DNA from: Apteryx mantelli
Taxonomy: Eukaryota > Chordata > Aves > Apterygiformes > Apterygidae
Length of the DNA: 64,000 nucleotides
NCBI RefSeq assembly: GCF_036417845.1
Contig: NC_090020.1
Span: 33,588,425-33,652,424 of the forward strand
Reading direction: 5' to 3'
Shown: one piece after another, positions 37,937 to 47,400 of the stretch
How positions within the stretch are numbered: the first letter of the stretch is position 1
Layout: each line of letters begins with the position of its first letter
The notes under the pieces: model-generated
Database searches by the model: none
What the model was told of the DNA's origin: nothing
What the model saw: only the letters and a program-made list of their open reading frames with translations
Position numbers and translations under genes: made by a program

Positions 37937-38697
37937 CACGAGAGAACTAGGCCCCACTGAGACAGAAGGTCCCGGCCTAAGATCCAGAGAGGGGTATTCA
38001 TTACGTATGGTGTTACCACGCCCAAATGACCTTCTTCGTCGCAGATCTTCACGGGTCTCGCACTTCTCCAGGTGGGGGCTGAACCACCAATCCCCTGTAC
38101 TGCAGTGGTGCTATCCACTAGCGCCCAAGCGGCAGGCCAGGAGTCGCGAGGTACTATGGTGACGTCGGAACCGGTATCCATCATCATCTCGGCTTTTAGG
38201 TGATTCATTCCGTCTGGAGAGGTAATGATGACCCTTCGAATGGGTCTAGTCGAGGACACAGCAGTCGAGAACAAGGCCAGGGGCGTCCCCGTAGAGCCGA
38301 AACCTCCTCTTCTATCATCTCCGCTGGCCAGGGGGACCGCAGACTTGAAAGGGATCAATTGGGCAATTTTGCTTTTTGCTGGTATTGTAACTGGGGGACA
38401 GAAGACCTTCAGCATGATTTTTATAGGTCCACGGTAGTCGGCGTCGATGCATCCAGGGAGAACAAAAATTCCCTGTCTAGAGGCAGATGATCGTCCTATC
38501 AGTAAGGCCGACAGCCCCCCCCCCAAGGGGCCACAAACGTCTGAATTTACCAAGTGGACCTGCTCAGTGGTAATGCTTACTGATTCTGCCAGGGCCAGAT
38601 CGATTCCGGCGCTCCCTCTTGTGGCTGCATGGTGTTCGAAGAGGCAACCATGGGATATTTCTTCGCCGCGTCCCAGGCGCGGCTGTTCCAGTTTCCC
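37927..38697 (-). CDS. pro: Pro: dUTPase fused to aspartic protease
   Basis: This protein is expressed by a -1 shift from gag at 38,691-38,697. The N-terminal part is a trimeric-type dUTPase, which would lower dUTP during reverse transcription. The C-terminal part is the retropepsin that cleaves Gag and Pol. Residues are counted from the open frame at 38,736. The dUTPase motifs are GSAGIDL (41-47), GRSS (81-84), GCIDADYRG (95-103), IAQLIP (124-129) and the glycine-rich GGFGSTG (144-150), so all five are present. Protease has the active-site DTG at 187-189 (38,170-38,178) and the conserved ILGRDLL at 252-258. The frame ends at TAG (37,927-37,929), directly after the next slippery heptamer. A dUTPase in the pro frame is the betaretroviral arrangement; alpharetroviruses are not known to carry it. 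No disabling change is visible. Confidence 0.93.
   Translation of the reverse strand, partial: GKLEQPRLGRGEEISHGCLFEHHAATRGSAGIDLALAESVSITTEQVHLVNSDVCGPLGGGLSALLIGRSSASRQGIFVLPGCIDADYRGPIKIMLKVFCPPVTIPAKSKIAQLIPFKSAVPLASGDDRRGGFGSTGTPLALFSTAVSSTRPIRRVIITSPDGMNHLKAEMMMDTGSDVTIVPRDSWPAAWALVDSTTAVQGIGGSAPTWRSARPVKICDEEGHLGVVTPYVMNTPLWILGRDLLSQWGLVLSCPF
37930..37936 (-). promoter_or_regulatory. Pro-pol -1 frameshift slippery site
   Basis: The sense heptamer C CCT TTT sits in pro-frame register and is followed at once by the pro stop TAG. Pol is exactly one base back in frame. The X XXY YYZ rule is met. A stop directly after the slippery site also occurs at other retroviral and viral recoding sites. 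Confidence 0.75.
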
Positions 38698-40748
38698 GAC
38701 AACGGGGTGCCGCTTTTCTTGCATTTTGAACGGCACTCACTTGTCCGATGCCCAAACTTGTCACAACGCTGGCAGATACGGTTGTCTTTAGCCAGTCGTC
38801 TGAGGGGGCAATGTTTCTTCCAGTGCCCAGGTTGTCCGCAGATGTAGCAGTTCTCTGTTTTGCGGCCGCCCCCTCCTTGTGTAGGGCCCTGTTTCATAGC
38901 TACAGCTAATGCAGTAGCATGGATCTTCGCTTTTTGTTTTTCTAGCTCCATGGGTGCTCGGGAGCAAATTTCCACCATTTGGAGCAAAGTTGCTCCTGAA
39001 GGCAAGGTGGCGAGCAGTTTTGTGCAGGTTGGATTGGCGTTCTGCGTAGCGATCTCCTTAACCATGATTGTTTTCATATCCTGTGGCACGTTCGGGGCCG
39101 CATCAACGGCTTCCTTAAGTTTATCCACGAACTGCAGGAACGGTTGGTCTTCCGCCTGCCTTATTGACAGGTAAGGCGGATTAGCTTTCCCTATTTGGGG
39201 CAGTGCAGCGAATGCCTCTAAGGCAGCGTTTTTTGACTGCATCAGGACTCGGGGATGCAGTGCCGCCTGTCGAGCGGGGTCTCTAAAAGCTCCGTTGCCC
39301 ATCAGCATGTCCAAAGATGTCATACGTAACGGGTCATCTGCCGGTAAGTCCAAATTAGATAATTGGCATAGACCAAGCAGTTCCTGCCACTTATTCAGAA
39401 ACACCAGCAAAGAGGTGGGCCCCAAAATCAGTTCGGCAAGGGCGCGGATGTCGCTCGGCACCAGGTTCTGATATTTTACCAGTGCTCTCAGCTGCGCTTG
39501 CACTTGATGGTTATTTATCCCGTACTGCATTACCAGCTGTTGCAGCTTTGTTACCACTTGCCAATCCAGAGGCTCCCACCTCGTCTGTCCCTGACCCGTG
39601 GTCACCACCGGGGCTACTATAGGGAAAAACTGCATGTCCCCAACCAGTTCAGCATTCTGAATGATCCCGCGCCACCTTTTTGCCATGTCAAAGTCAGGGT
39701 CCCTAGGTGGTAGGGCTTTCTCCGGTGCTCTCGGTAAACGGTCCAAAATCATTCGATACTCTTTCTGTGTTAAAGGGGTTTTTTTCCAGGCTTGCAGATG
39801 TTGCTCCGCCTCCTCAAGGGACCACGTCCCTTTGAGTACGTTGGTAATCACCCAGTCTCTGGGGGCGATCTCTTGGTTCTCCTGGGATCCACCGGCAGGA
39901 TCCCCGGAGAACCGTTCCTCAACCGCCTTCAGGCCGTCCACAATGGCCTGATGCGCCTTCTTATACGCCTCCCTCACATGCGCCTTTTTCGACCCCCTAT
40001 CCAACCTCCTCATTTCCTCCAACAGTTCCTCCATTTTTTTTGAATATTCAGTCAGATCAACGCTTTTCTCCTCAGGTAAAGGCACAGTGGCCGGATCCAC
40101 TTCCATAGGGGGAGCGGACGGCTGCGGGGGGGCGGCAAAGGCATCAGCAACGTCCCCTTTCTTGTACGGTGGCAAGTCCTCATATCCTGTGCCAGTCCCC
40201 CAAGCCTCCCGCTCTAGCTTAGAGAGAGGTGCCGCACACGGCAGGGAGGGCTCATCTGTCACCGAGGGCCCCCCCGCGGATGGTGTATCAAAGACAGGCA
40301 CCGCACACTCCGCTCCGGGCACCGCGCACTCCGCTCCGGGCACCGCGCACTCCGCTCCGGGCACCGCGCACTCCGCTCCTTCCGTGCACTCACTCCCCGG
40401 CGAAAGTGCCGCCGCAGAGGGCTCCGCCTGCAGCGCCCTCCGTATGGCAGCAGTCGCCTGTGCCTCCCCGTGCAGCTGTTCGATCATGAGCCGCACGTCT
40501 CGATATATTTTGGCCAGACGCCTGGCCTCTTTTTCTCCGTTCTGGATGGATTCCCACAGTTCTTTTCCGACCTTCTTCCAGGTTACCGCGCTAAAGACCT
40601 GGCTGGACTCCCGTAACAAACCGCGCCGCCTTCCCCACAACAGCAAGTCCACCAGCGCCTGGCGCTCCACCTGGCGCTCTGTTTGTGCTGCCACTTGTAA
40701 CAATTTTTCTAACGTGGCCTTTTCTACTGCTGATACAGCGTTTCCCAT
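38577..40748 (-). CDS. gag: Gag polyprotein
   Basis: Gag is a 723-residue structural precursor that assembles particles at the membrane. The ATG at 40,746-40,748 is followed by GNAVS, an N-myristoylation signal. Matrix-like sequence covers roughly residues 1-110. A long Pro/Glu-rich linker follows, with four 7-residue repeats at 124-151 and a PSAP late-domain motif at 210-213; no canonical PPxY is seen. The capsid lies about 290-605. Its major homology region near 529-544 keeps the overall pattern (IRQ...PFLQFVDKL) but has Ala532 and Gln535 where Gly and Glu are usual. Nucleocapsid has two CX2CX4HX4C zinc knuckles at 634-647 (38,808-38,849) and 659-672 (38,733-38,774). The frame runs about 115 bases past the gag-pro slip site to its own stop. 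Two zinc knuckles and a long linker fit alpha- and betaretroviruses. No frameshift or premature stop was seen. Confidence 0.95.
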   Translation of the reverse strand: MGNAVSAVEKATLEKLLQVAAQTERQVERQALVDLLLWGRRRGLLRESSQVFSAVTWKKVGKELWESIQNGEKEARRLAKIYRDVRLMIEQLHGEAQATAAIRRALQAEPSAAALSPGSECTEGAECAVPGAECAVPGAECAVPGAECAVPVFDTPSAGGPSVTDEPSLPCAAPLSKLEREAWGTGTGYEDLPPYKKGDVADAFAAPPQPSAPPMEVDPATVPLPEEKSVDLTEYSKKMEELLEEMRRLDRGSKKAHVREAYKKAHQAIVDGLKAVEERFSGDPAGGSQENQEIAPRDWVITNVLKGTWSLEEAEQHLQAWKKTPLTQKEYRMILDRLPRAPEKALPPRDPDFDMAKRWRGIIQNAELVGDMQFFPIVAPVVTTGQGQTRWEPLDWQVVTKLQQLVMQYGINNHQVQAQLRALVKYQNLVPSDIRALAELILGPTSLLVFLNKWQELLGLCQLSNLDLPADDPLRMTSLDMLMGNGAFRDPARQAALHPRVLMQSKNAALEAFAALPQIGKANPPYLSIRQAEDQPFLQFVDKLKEAVDAAPNVPQDMKTIMVKEIATQNANPTCTKLLATLPSGATLLQMVEICSRAPMELEKQKAKIHATALAVAMKQGPTQGGGGRKTENCYICGQPGHWKKHCPLRRLAKDNRICQRCDKFGHRTSECRSKCKKSGTPLSGNWNSRAWDAAKKYPMVASSNTMQPQEGAPESIWPWQNQ
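38651..38683 (-). promoter_or_regulatory. Gag-pro frameshift pseudoknot (H-type)
   Basis: Seven bases after the slippery site, GCCGCG (38,678-38,683) pairs with CGCGGC (38,665-38,670), six G-C pairs in all. Within the 7-base loop, TGGGA (38,671-38,675) pairs with downstream TCCCA (38,651-38,655). The connecting segments are 2 and 9 bases. Stem lengths and spacing match the betaretroviral gag-pro pseudoknot class. This was found by hand pairing, not by energy folding. Confidence 0.75.
38691..38697 (-). promoter_or_regulatory. Gag-pro -1 frameshift slippery site
   Basis: The sense heptamer is G GGA AAC. It lies in exact gag register, with GGA as codon 685 and AAC as codon 686. Pro is the -1 frame at this point. 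GGGAAAC is a classic retroviral slippery sequence. Confidence 0.9.
40296..40379 (-). repeat. 21-bp tandem repeat inside gag, four copies
   Basis: Four near-identical 21-base units encode four copies of the heptapeptide GAECAVP (Gag residues 124-151). Copy number is a multiple of three bases, so it can vary without breaking the frame. Each unit carries one Cys, which is unusual in a Gag linker. Confidence 0.95.
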
Positions 40749-40776
40749 ACCGCCCGCCGCCTCACAAGGGCGCCTG

Positions 40777-40786
40777 ACTCACCGGT
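40777..40786 (-). promoter_or_regulatory. Proviral major splice donor
   Basis: In sense ACCG|GTGAGT, with the exon ending at 40,783, is a strong donor 35 bases before the gag ATG. A donor in the leader, not inside gag, means spliced env mRNA cannot borrow the gag start codon as alpharetroviruses do. Env must then use its own ATG. Confidence 0.75.
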
Positions 40787-40927
40787 CAGAAGAGTTGCGT
40801 AGCTACGACTTTTCTTTTCCCGTCTTCTTTCAGACGGCCAGGCTCGTTTTCCCCGGGCACGAGCCTCCCGGGCGGTATCCACTCCCGTTACTCGAACTCT
40901 TAGCAAAGCCAGCTTCTCCTCCGCAGT

Positions 40928-40945
40928 ATCACGTCGGGGTCGCCA
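40928..40945 (-). promoter_or_regulatory. Primer-binding site, tRNA-Trp type
   Basis: Two bases after the 5' LTR the sense strand reads TGGCGACCCCGACGTGAT. This is complementary to the 3' end of tRNA-Trp with one mismatch at the fourth base, judged against the known alpharetroviral primer site. tRNA-Trp priming is typical of alpharetroviruses, whereas betaretroviruses mostly use lysine tRNAs. Confidence 0.85.
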
Positions 40946-40947
40946 GA

Positions 40948-41433
40948 TGTCGCGGTCCGCGGGAGTGACGGGAATGAATCATACGCATTCACAAAATGCA
41001 GGTTCAATTCCATCTTTATTCAGCAATTTGCCTATTTTATAAGTACAAGTATTCGGCGCTCTGGCCCTTGATTTGTGGTTCATACAGATTATGTCACAGG
41101 TAGTCAATCATTGCACCGATCACGCACACAGCGGTCATGCCTCGTACCTTGCTACTTGTTTGGCAAAGCTGTCTAGCCCTTAACCTTGGTTCCCACTGGC
41201 TTCTGCTAGTTTATCTGTACTTTCTCAGGATGTATCATTCCCAGCTGCACCAGTGTCCTTGGTAAACTACTTCAAAGCACATAGCAGCAGCTACAGTCTG
41301 AGGCCTAAGGCTTCAGCAAATTTAGCTACTTATGCTAAGCAAGTTGTGCTAAGCAACTAATCCTAAACAGTGTAGTTCCATACTCTATATTTCATATAGA
41401 TTATTGTTCTGAAGTACCGCAAGGGCCCCAACA
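40948..41433 (-). repeat. 5' LTR of the provirus
   Basis: This is the promoter LTR, 486 bp. Its TATA box is at 41,035-41,041 and its AATAAA at 41,015-41,020. It is identical to the 3' LTR except at 41,104, where the plus strand has T in place of C. That changes the inverted CCAAT box, about 60 bases upstream of TATA, from ATTGG to ATTGA in sense. U5 contains a short upstream ORF that ends within the primer-binding site. Confidence 0.97.
41035..41041 (-). promoter_or_regulatory. TATA box of the proviral promoter
   Basis: In sense TATAAAA, followed by TAGG. It places the transcription start near 41,010 and drives the full-length and env mRNAs. The paired copy in the 3' LTR could start transcription outward toward lower coordinates, in the direction of the FAM240-like gene. 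Confidence 0.75.
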
Positions 41434-41439
41434 AAAGTG
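41434..41439. repeat. Target-site duplication, high-coordinate copy
   Basis: AAAGTG here is identical to 33,362-33,367. It fixes the exact provirus boundary. Confidence 0.95.
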
Positions 41440-44400
41440 GTTCATTCATAGCAACTCTATAGCTGATCCAGGAATCCATTTGTTATGAAACCACGGTGAA
41501 TGTACCCTACGTACCCATACTTACACTGTAGATGGAGACTGAAACTTTTGCTGAGTTATTTGCTGCCTCCACATCTCTTTTCTCATCTTATTGTGCTTTC
41601 TTTGGGCCGCTCTTAGGCATGAAGAAATGCTGTGATAAAATCTGGTTTTGTGATGTGTCTAACACAGGTAAAATCAGGAAGCATTGGGAATCTTTCAGAG
41701 TCTGCTTTTCCTGTAGAAGCTCAGTAGGTCTGTAAATAAGTCTAATGTGACTACGTCACCAGTGAGCAATACTTTTTCTGTTTGTTTCTTCCTCTGCCTT
41801 TTTATCTCATTCATACAACTATTCTCTGAATTGCCATAATTAGACATTGATAGCCTGTCTATTTTAAAGAGAGAGAAAAAAAAAAAAAAACCCAAACTTT
41901 CATCATAATATCTGACCACCTTCACAGTCTTTAATGGGTTTTTTAGAGAACACTCTTGTGTGTTATGAAAGCAACACTACTTCTGCTCTACCGTGGGGAG
42001 TCAGGGTGTAAAGAACTGACAGATTATTACCTCTCTATTTCTTCTGCAGACATATCATAAGAAGTTACATGCTTGCTCTGTACTCTTCTCGTAGCATGTC
42101 CTCATGTTCTCACTCGAGCCTTTCTCTTGCTATCATCTTTTATTTTCAGATAGTATTCAAAAGGTCTTAATCTAAATATCACAATGAAAGACATTCACTT
42201 AATCTGTTAAAATTCCTGACAAGACATAACTTGATACCAGGCAGGATCTGCACATTTTAGCATTTGTTTAGTGTCAGTTTATTTATTCACCTGATGTCCA
42301 CAAGTCCACAGTTCATCTTGTCTATGAGAATTTTTTGTTTTGCTTGGTTTTCTTTGGAAATAGATCTCTGCCAGACCTCTCCCAAGCAAACAAAGGCTTG
42401 TTCAAGTCTCTAAATCCTTAGGACTAGCTGGACCGTAACATAATGTTTTATTATGATTAAAATTGCTTGTTCAGTCCAGATTCAATGGTTAGTACTGTTT
42501 GGATGTGTTAATGAATTTGGTCTGAATGTTATACAAAGCAGGAAACTAGCTTTTGTGACTCTTCTCACCAGGGAAAGGAGGAACATCCTCATGTGGAAGA
42601 CAACTATCTAGGATATAGAAGAGCAGAGCTCTTGTTCTTGTATCTGAGCTGTGGAAAGAGCAGAGAAAGGGAACAAAGGGAAGAAGGAAAACAGAACTAT
42701 GAATGTGGAAAAAATGAAGTGAGTGTTTTATTTATACACCCTGGGTAGTCCATGCACTACTTGGAAAGGCTACATTCCTTGCTCCTCTGTTTTGAGCTGG
42801 GTTTTCAGCCTTACTATAAATGACTGAACAGCCAGTTTTAATTATAGTAAAACACGACAACAGAAATGAATCCTCCTGGCTAATAGGTCATAAGACCGCA
42901 TCACAGACCTTAGCAGCCAAGATGGAGAAGACTCAAATGATTGTAAATAGTGCAGGTGCTGAAAACCAATATGAGGATATATAATTTCTTGATAGAGAAA
43001 TGCCAACACATGTCTTGCAGCATTGTAGTGTGTGGCAGTAGCTTTTCTGGTGGCAATTTTCAGGCAGGGAAAAAGATCTTTGATCTCACTGCATTTGGCA
43101 ACCTTCACATTTCATATTCACTCTTCATCTCGGGATGTGCTAGTTTTCAGATAGGTATAATAAGGCTAAGAAAACAACAATGGTACTGACTGTGCTGCTA
43201 TTTTTTTAAGCAGAAATCCACCCAGTTTATGTGAATAAATTTCAGCCCATTATATGTGAAATATTACCGTTGTTAGTGTCTATTTGCTAATTATTCTTGT
43301 GTGACTGGCCATCTAAGTTTGATAATTGTGTATCTGTTGTTTAACTGAGTGACCAAAGCTTGACAGGAGACCAGAAAAAAATGATGCATAGTTAATAATA
43401 AACACTATCAGTCAAAGATAATTGGTAGAAAAATGGTGGCATTTCCATGATTCAAAAATAATCAGTAGTCATAGGTCGATGAGGACCGATGACAGGTGTC
43501 ACAGAGTTGAGTATCAGTGAAGTAGGTTAATAACATTTCTCTCAGTAGACTTTTATACTACATTTTGTAATTTTTGTTCACTGCTGATGACCATGTTTAA
43601 TGCCAAATTTTTTCTCCCTTGTCTGCTCAAACTTATTGTAATATGTAAGGAGATTCTCTGAACTCGATTCAAGCATAAAAAATAGAGATTTTATGAGTAT
43701 TTGAAAATGAATGCAATACTTTCAGGACAGGGTTTTCAGGGACATTCATCTGTTGTTTTGTTTTGGTTTTACTCTTCTGAAAGAACTTGTGTGTCTGTGG
43801 TGTTACAGCAATACTTCTATAATTGTTCATTCAAGCCTTTGAAATGTTGCAATAATGTAATTTCAGACAAACGATAAGATATTCCATTTAAAATGTACTG
43901 TTGCTATGAGCTGTACTCAGGTTCCTCTGTAATCCAGATTCATTGCCCTCTTTATTCTTAGCAAGCATGAGCAAACATGAAATAGTTTTCTGTAATTATA
44001 TAAAAAGAAATATAAGCACTGTTTCAAAACCTTCTACGAGATGGCAAGGTCAGCTGTATGCCACTAAATAATTTCCTGAGCATCTGTTCATACTGGCTTT
44101 AACAGGGTACAGCGGTGCAGACATAGTATGGACAATAGCAACACTGTACGATTTGCTGGGGTCTAAGCCTGCAACTGTACCCTTTGTGAAAGTCCTGCTG
44201 AAGGACATTGGTGTTTTGAACATGGAAACTCTGTGCAGCTAGGCTGTCATTTTAGGCTGAACGTATAAATCAGTGTCCTGCTTGACCTGCGCTACAGCAG
44301 TGTGCAAATATGTTCTGAAATCAGAAGTATAGCTACACAAAGAAAAACATGAAGTATGTCCCAGCACAGGAATTAGCTGCCTTCTTCATAGCTGGACTTT

Positions 44401-47400
44401 GCGGAAGACGGGGGTTTGAAATGTGAAGGGCTGTAGCACTTGGCGGCTGTTGACAGACGTACAATAAAAATCTGATAGGAGACCTCACTTCTAAGTGTGG
44501 CTTCTCAAATGACCTTCCCAGATTGCTTTTAATGTTAAGTTCATAAAGGACACCAAGAAACCAAAGAACTGTTAGTTCACAACCCCTTCTCACAGTATAA
44601 AGTGTTACAGATTTTATCTCACAGTGGCACTATTTTTGGCCAAAATTTCTGCTGTTTCATGGTATGTCAGCTGGGACAGGCACTATCTGGATAGCTTGTT
44701 TGGTCATAGCTTCAGTGTATTTTCTGATATGTATTCATATGTTTATAATGTTATGAGAAGGGTTTGACCCAGCCAGAAATACTCTGTCCCTATTCAGGTG
44801 ATTCACGACATCCTCAGACTTCTTGGCAGCTGATCCTATTCCCTTCCGGGAAGGGGAAACTCTCCATACATGACGGCAACACACAGACCTTGTGTACAGT
44901 TGCCAGCACCATCTCCATAACCAGACAGCATCTGTGATGCTTTCTCACCAGATAGCACTCCGACTCTTGAGCAGGGCAATTTAATTTCTCCTGAAGGATG
45001 CAGAATAATTTTACCAAGACCAGTTTGGCAGTGTGTCTGCGCCAGGTCCACTGAGCAAGCCAGGTGCTTCCAGATACCTTTGTGCCTGAAAATTATGGCA
45101 ACATGCTGCAACAGCTCCCCTAGAGAATGCAGGAGATGGCACATATCTGGGGCCTTGGCAAGGCATGAGCAGATGTATTTGTGGTCCATATCCAGATTTG
45201 TGTCTGCCATTTGTCTAGCCCTGTGCAGGAGCATGACAAGCTACGGAAGGAAAATGTCCTCAGTGCTTCCCTGAGAAAGAAGGAAAATGGGGTCAGTTAT
45301 TTCTGGCTGAGGAGAAAAGTCTTTAAGTATGACTACTTTAGTGAAATTTGCCTTTTCTCACAGTTCCATAAGGGTGAGCAGAGGGAAAAAATTAAGAATG
45401 GGAGAAGATGAAAAGTCTGCTGTATTTCAATAACGTTAATACTTAAAGTAAGCTAATGAATAAAAAAATATATGTTTCGAAAGAATGGAAGAAGTCACTC
45501 AAGTAATTGAAATGTTAATGAGGAGCAGTAGTAATGAACAGATTTCATCAGAAAAGCAGAAGTACAAATATTTGCTGCCTTCTGACTAACACTTCCCAAT
45601 CTGTGCCCTCCTGTCCCATCTCCCCTTGTGCTACCTGATGAAAACTAATGATCACTTCTGCAATGGGATAATGTGTTTAATCTAATTTAATTATGACTGA
45701 TATAGGTAGCACTTTTCCTCTCTATCTATTTGATAGCTCTGATTCTCTTTGTGTGAAGAGAGAGATATCAGAATTAAACTGGAATCTACGGGTTGCTTTC
45801 CCCAGATCTATGTATAATGAACACTGAGTGGAGAATTAGTGTTCTGGTGGTTTTCTCAGTTTATTTGTAGATGGATGAGAAAAAATGTACGTGAAATGTA
45901 TCCCTTTAAGTGCTGGAGCCTTGCTATAAGACATTGGGGGTTAAAAGGGACCGATTGGCTTATTGACAGATTAACACAATTTTCTGCCATCATCAGAACT
46001 GCATCTCAGTTTATTATCCTAACTCTACAACACAGTAAGACAAGGATGACCAACTGAGGGGTTATGGGCTGGCTTATGGGGTGGTTTATTTAGGCTAGAG
46101 GAGAGCTAATCAGTTATCAAGTCAATCAGATTGGGGATATTGCTATGCATTTGTGTAGGCGGGAAAGGAAGTGCAGAGCCAGATACTGTCAGCAGAGTTA
46201 AAGTGCAGTCTTATACATTGTTTCTGAAAAGTTGACTCAAAAAAAAAGTTATCCCATGCTTAGATAGAATTTATCCATCACAAATCTACCTGGGTGGAAA
46301 AAAAGTGCACTTCTGAACTCCTGGTGATTTAGTTCTGTGGCTTTTCTTGAGAGACTGGAGAAATATTAATTAGACTGCCCTCATGGAAGGAAGGATATAA
46401 GTGTTAGGCCATACAGGAAACCAGACATTCTTTGAAAAAAATTGTTGGCTGAGATATTTTTGGTTTCTTCACATTAACACATGTTAAATCAGCTTCATCA
46501 CTATTAGTTAACATGTTTTTAAGCAAGATTGTCCCAGGCTTCATTAGGAGTAAAATGTTGTCTCCAGTTGTGCAGGCAGAGCTGTATGTCAATCCATTTT
46601 CCCTGCTGTGGGCAATGGCTGAGTTACCAGTGGTCTGTACAAAAGCAGTTACGTTGACTAAAATTGCCAGCACAGGCAAATGAAAGAGAAACAATTGTTT
46701 GTGCAACACATCCCTGCTGGCCACGAACATATGCTGTTTTTCATAGGCCTATTTCACTAATTGTGTACAAACCAGTAAACCAGGAGCTCTTCTGTGTGTA
46801 GAAGTGTATTGTGAGATACATCCCATTAAGGGAGACCTCAAACTTCCTGTGTTTAGGATGGTCAAGCAGCCCTTATTATTCCCTTGATTCCACTCTTGCA
46901 TGTGGAAAACTGTTCTTGGGGGTAAAGAAATCAGAATCTGCAACATTTGGATTCTCAAACATTCACTGAATGTGTTAAGAATTAATAAAACAACCAGAAC
47001 CCCAGGATGTTCTATAAACTCTAGATACCTATCATTATTATGAATTCTACCACAGTGCATCATAAGCAGGTTCCTAGGATTGATAAAAAGATCAGTTTTT
47101 CATTTGGTTGGTGTTGTTTTTAAGGCGTCTGGCTTAATAAATGACAATAAGTCATCGTTGAATGTGTATTTTAGCCTTTGGTTTCAACAATGTGATAGCT
47201 CTGTTATGATGGGCATGGTTATAAATCTACTCTGCAACAGTTTCAGACTCTTCCCTAGAGAATCAACCATATGAAATGTAGCAAAGATGAGACTGAATTT
47301 TGTGCATCTTCTTGGCACAGCTCTAGTTACACATGCAACTCTTTAAACTGGAAAGTAAACAATTTGATTAGTTAATTATTTATCACAGTAAGCTCTGAGT

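Larger units (their letters stand above)
33368..41433 (-). mobile_element. Full-length endogenous retrovirus, beta/alpha mosaic type
   Basis: This is an 8,066-bp provirus with two 486-bp LTRs, a primer-binding site, gag, dUTPase-protease, pol, env and a polypurine tract, all on the minus strand. It is bounded by a perfect 6-bp duplication. All reading frames are open, and the LTRs differ at one of 486 positions. The element is GC-richer than its surroundings. The gag-pro-pol arrangement, with dUTPase in the pro frame and two -1 frameshifts, is betaretrovirus-like. The primer site, the LTR signal order and the Env transmembrane subunit are alpharetrovirus-like. No extra gene, such as an oncogene or accessory frame, lies between env and the LTR. 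It is most probably an endogenous copy of an avian lineage sometimes called intermediate beta-like; that lineage name is from memory and was not checked. Confidence 0.97.

Noticed and set aside
40724-40906. Open frame in the proviral leader before gag
   Set aside because: It relies on a non-ATG start and overlaps packaging and splice-donor sequence. No evidence of translation.
40087-40968. 293-codon plus-strand frame across gag
   Set aside because: It is a GC-rich antisense shadow of gag and the leader, with no domain of its own. A functional antisense gene would need its own transcript evidence.
44836-45234. 132-codon minus-strand frame
   Set aside because: It reads as somewhat protein-like, but I found no family, no clear splice context and no domain. 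Chance length is plausible.
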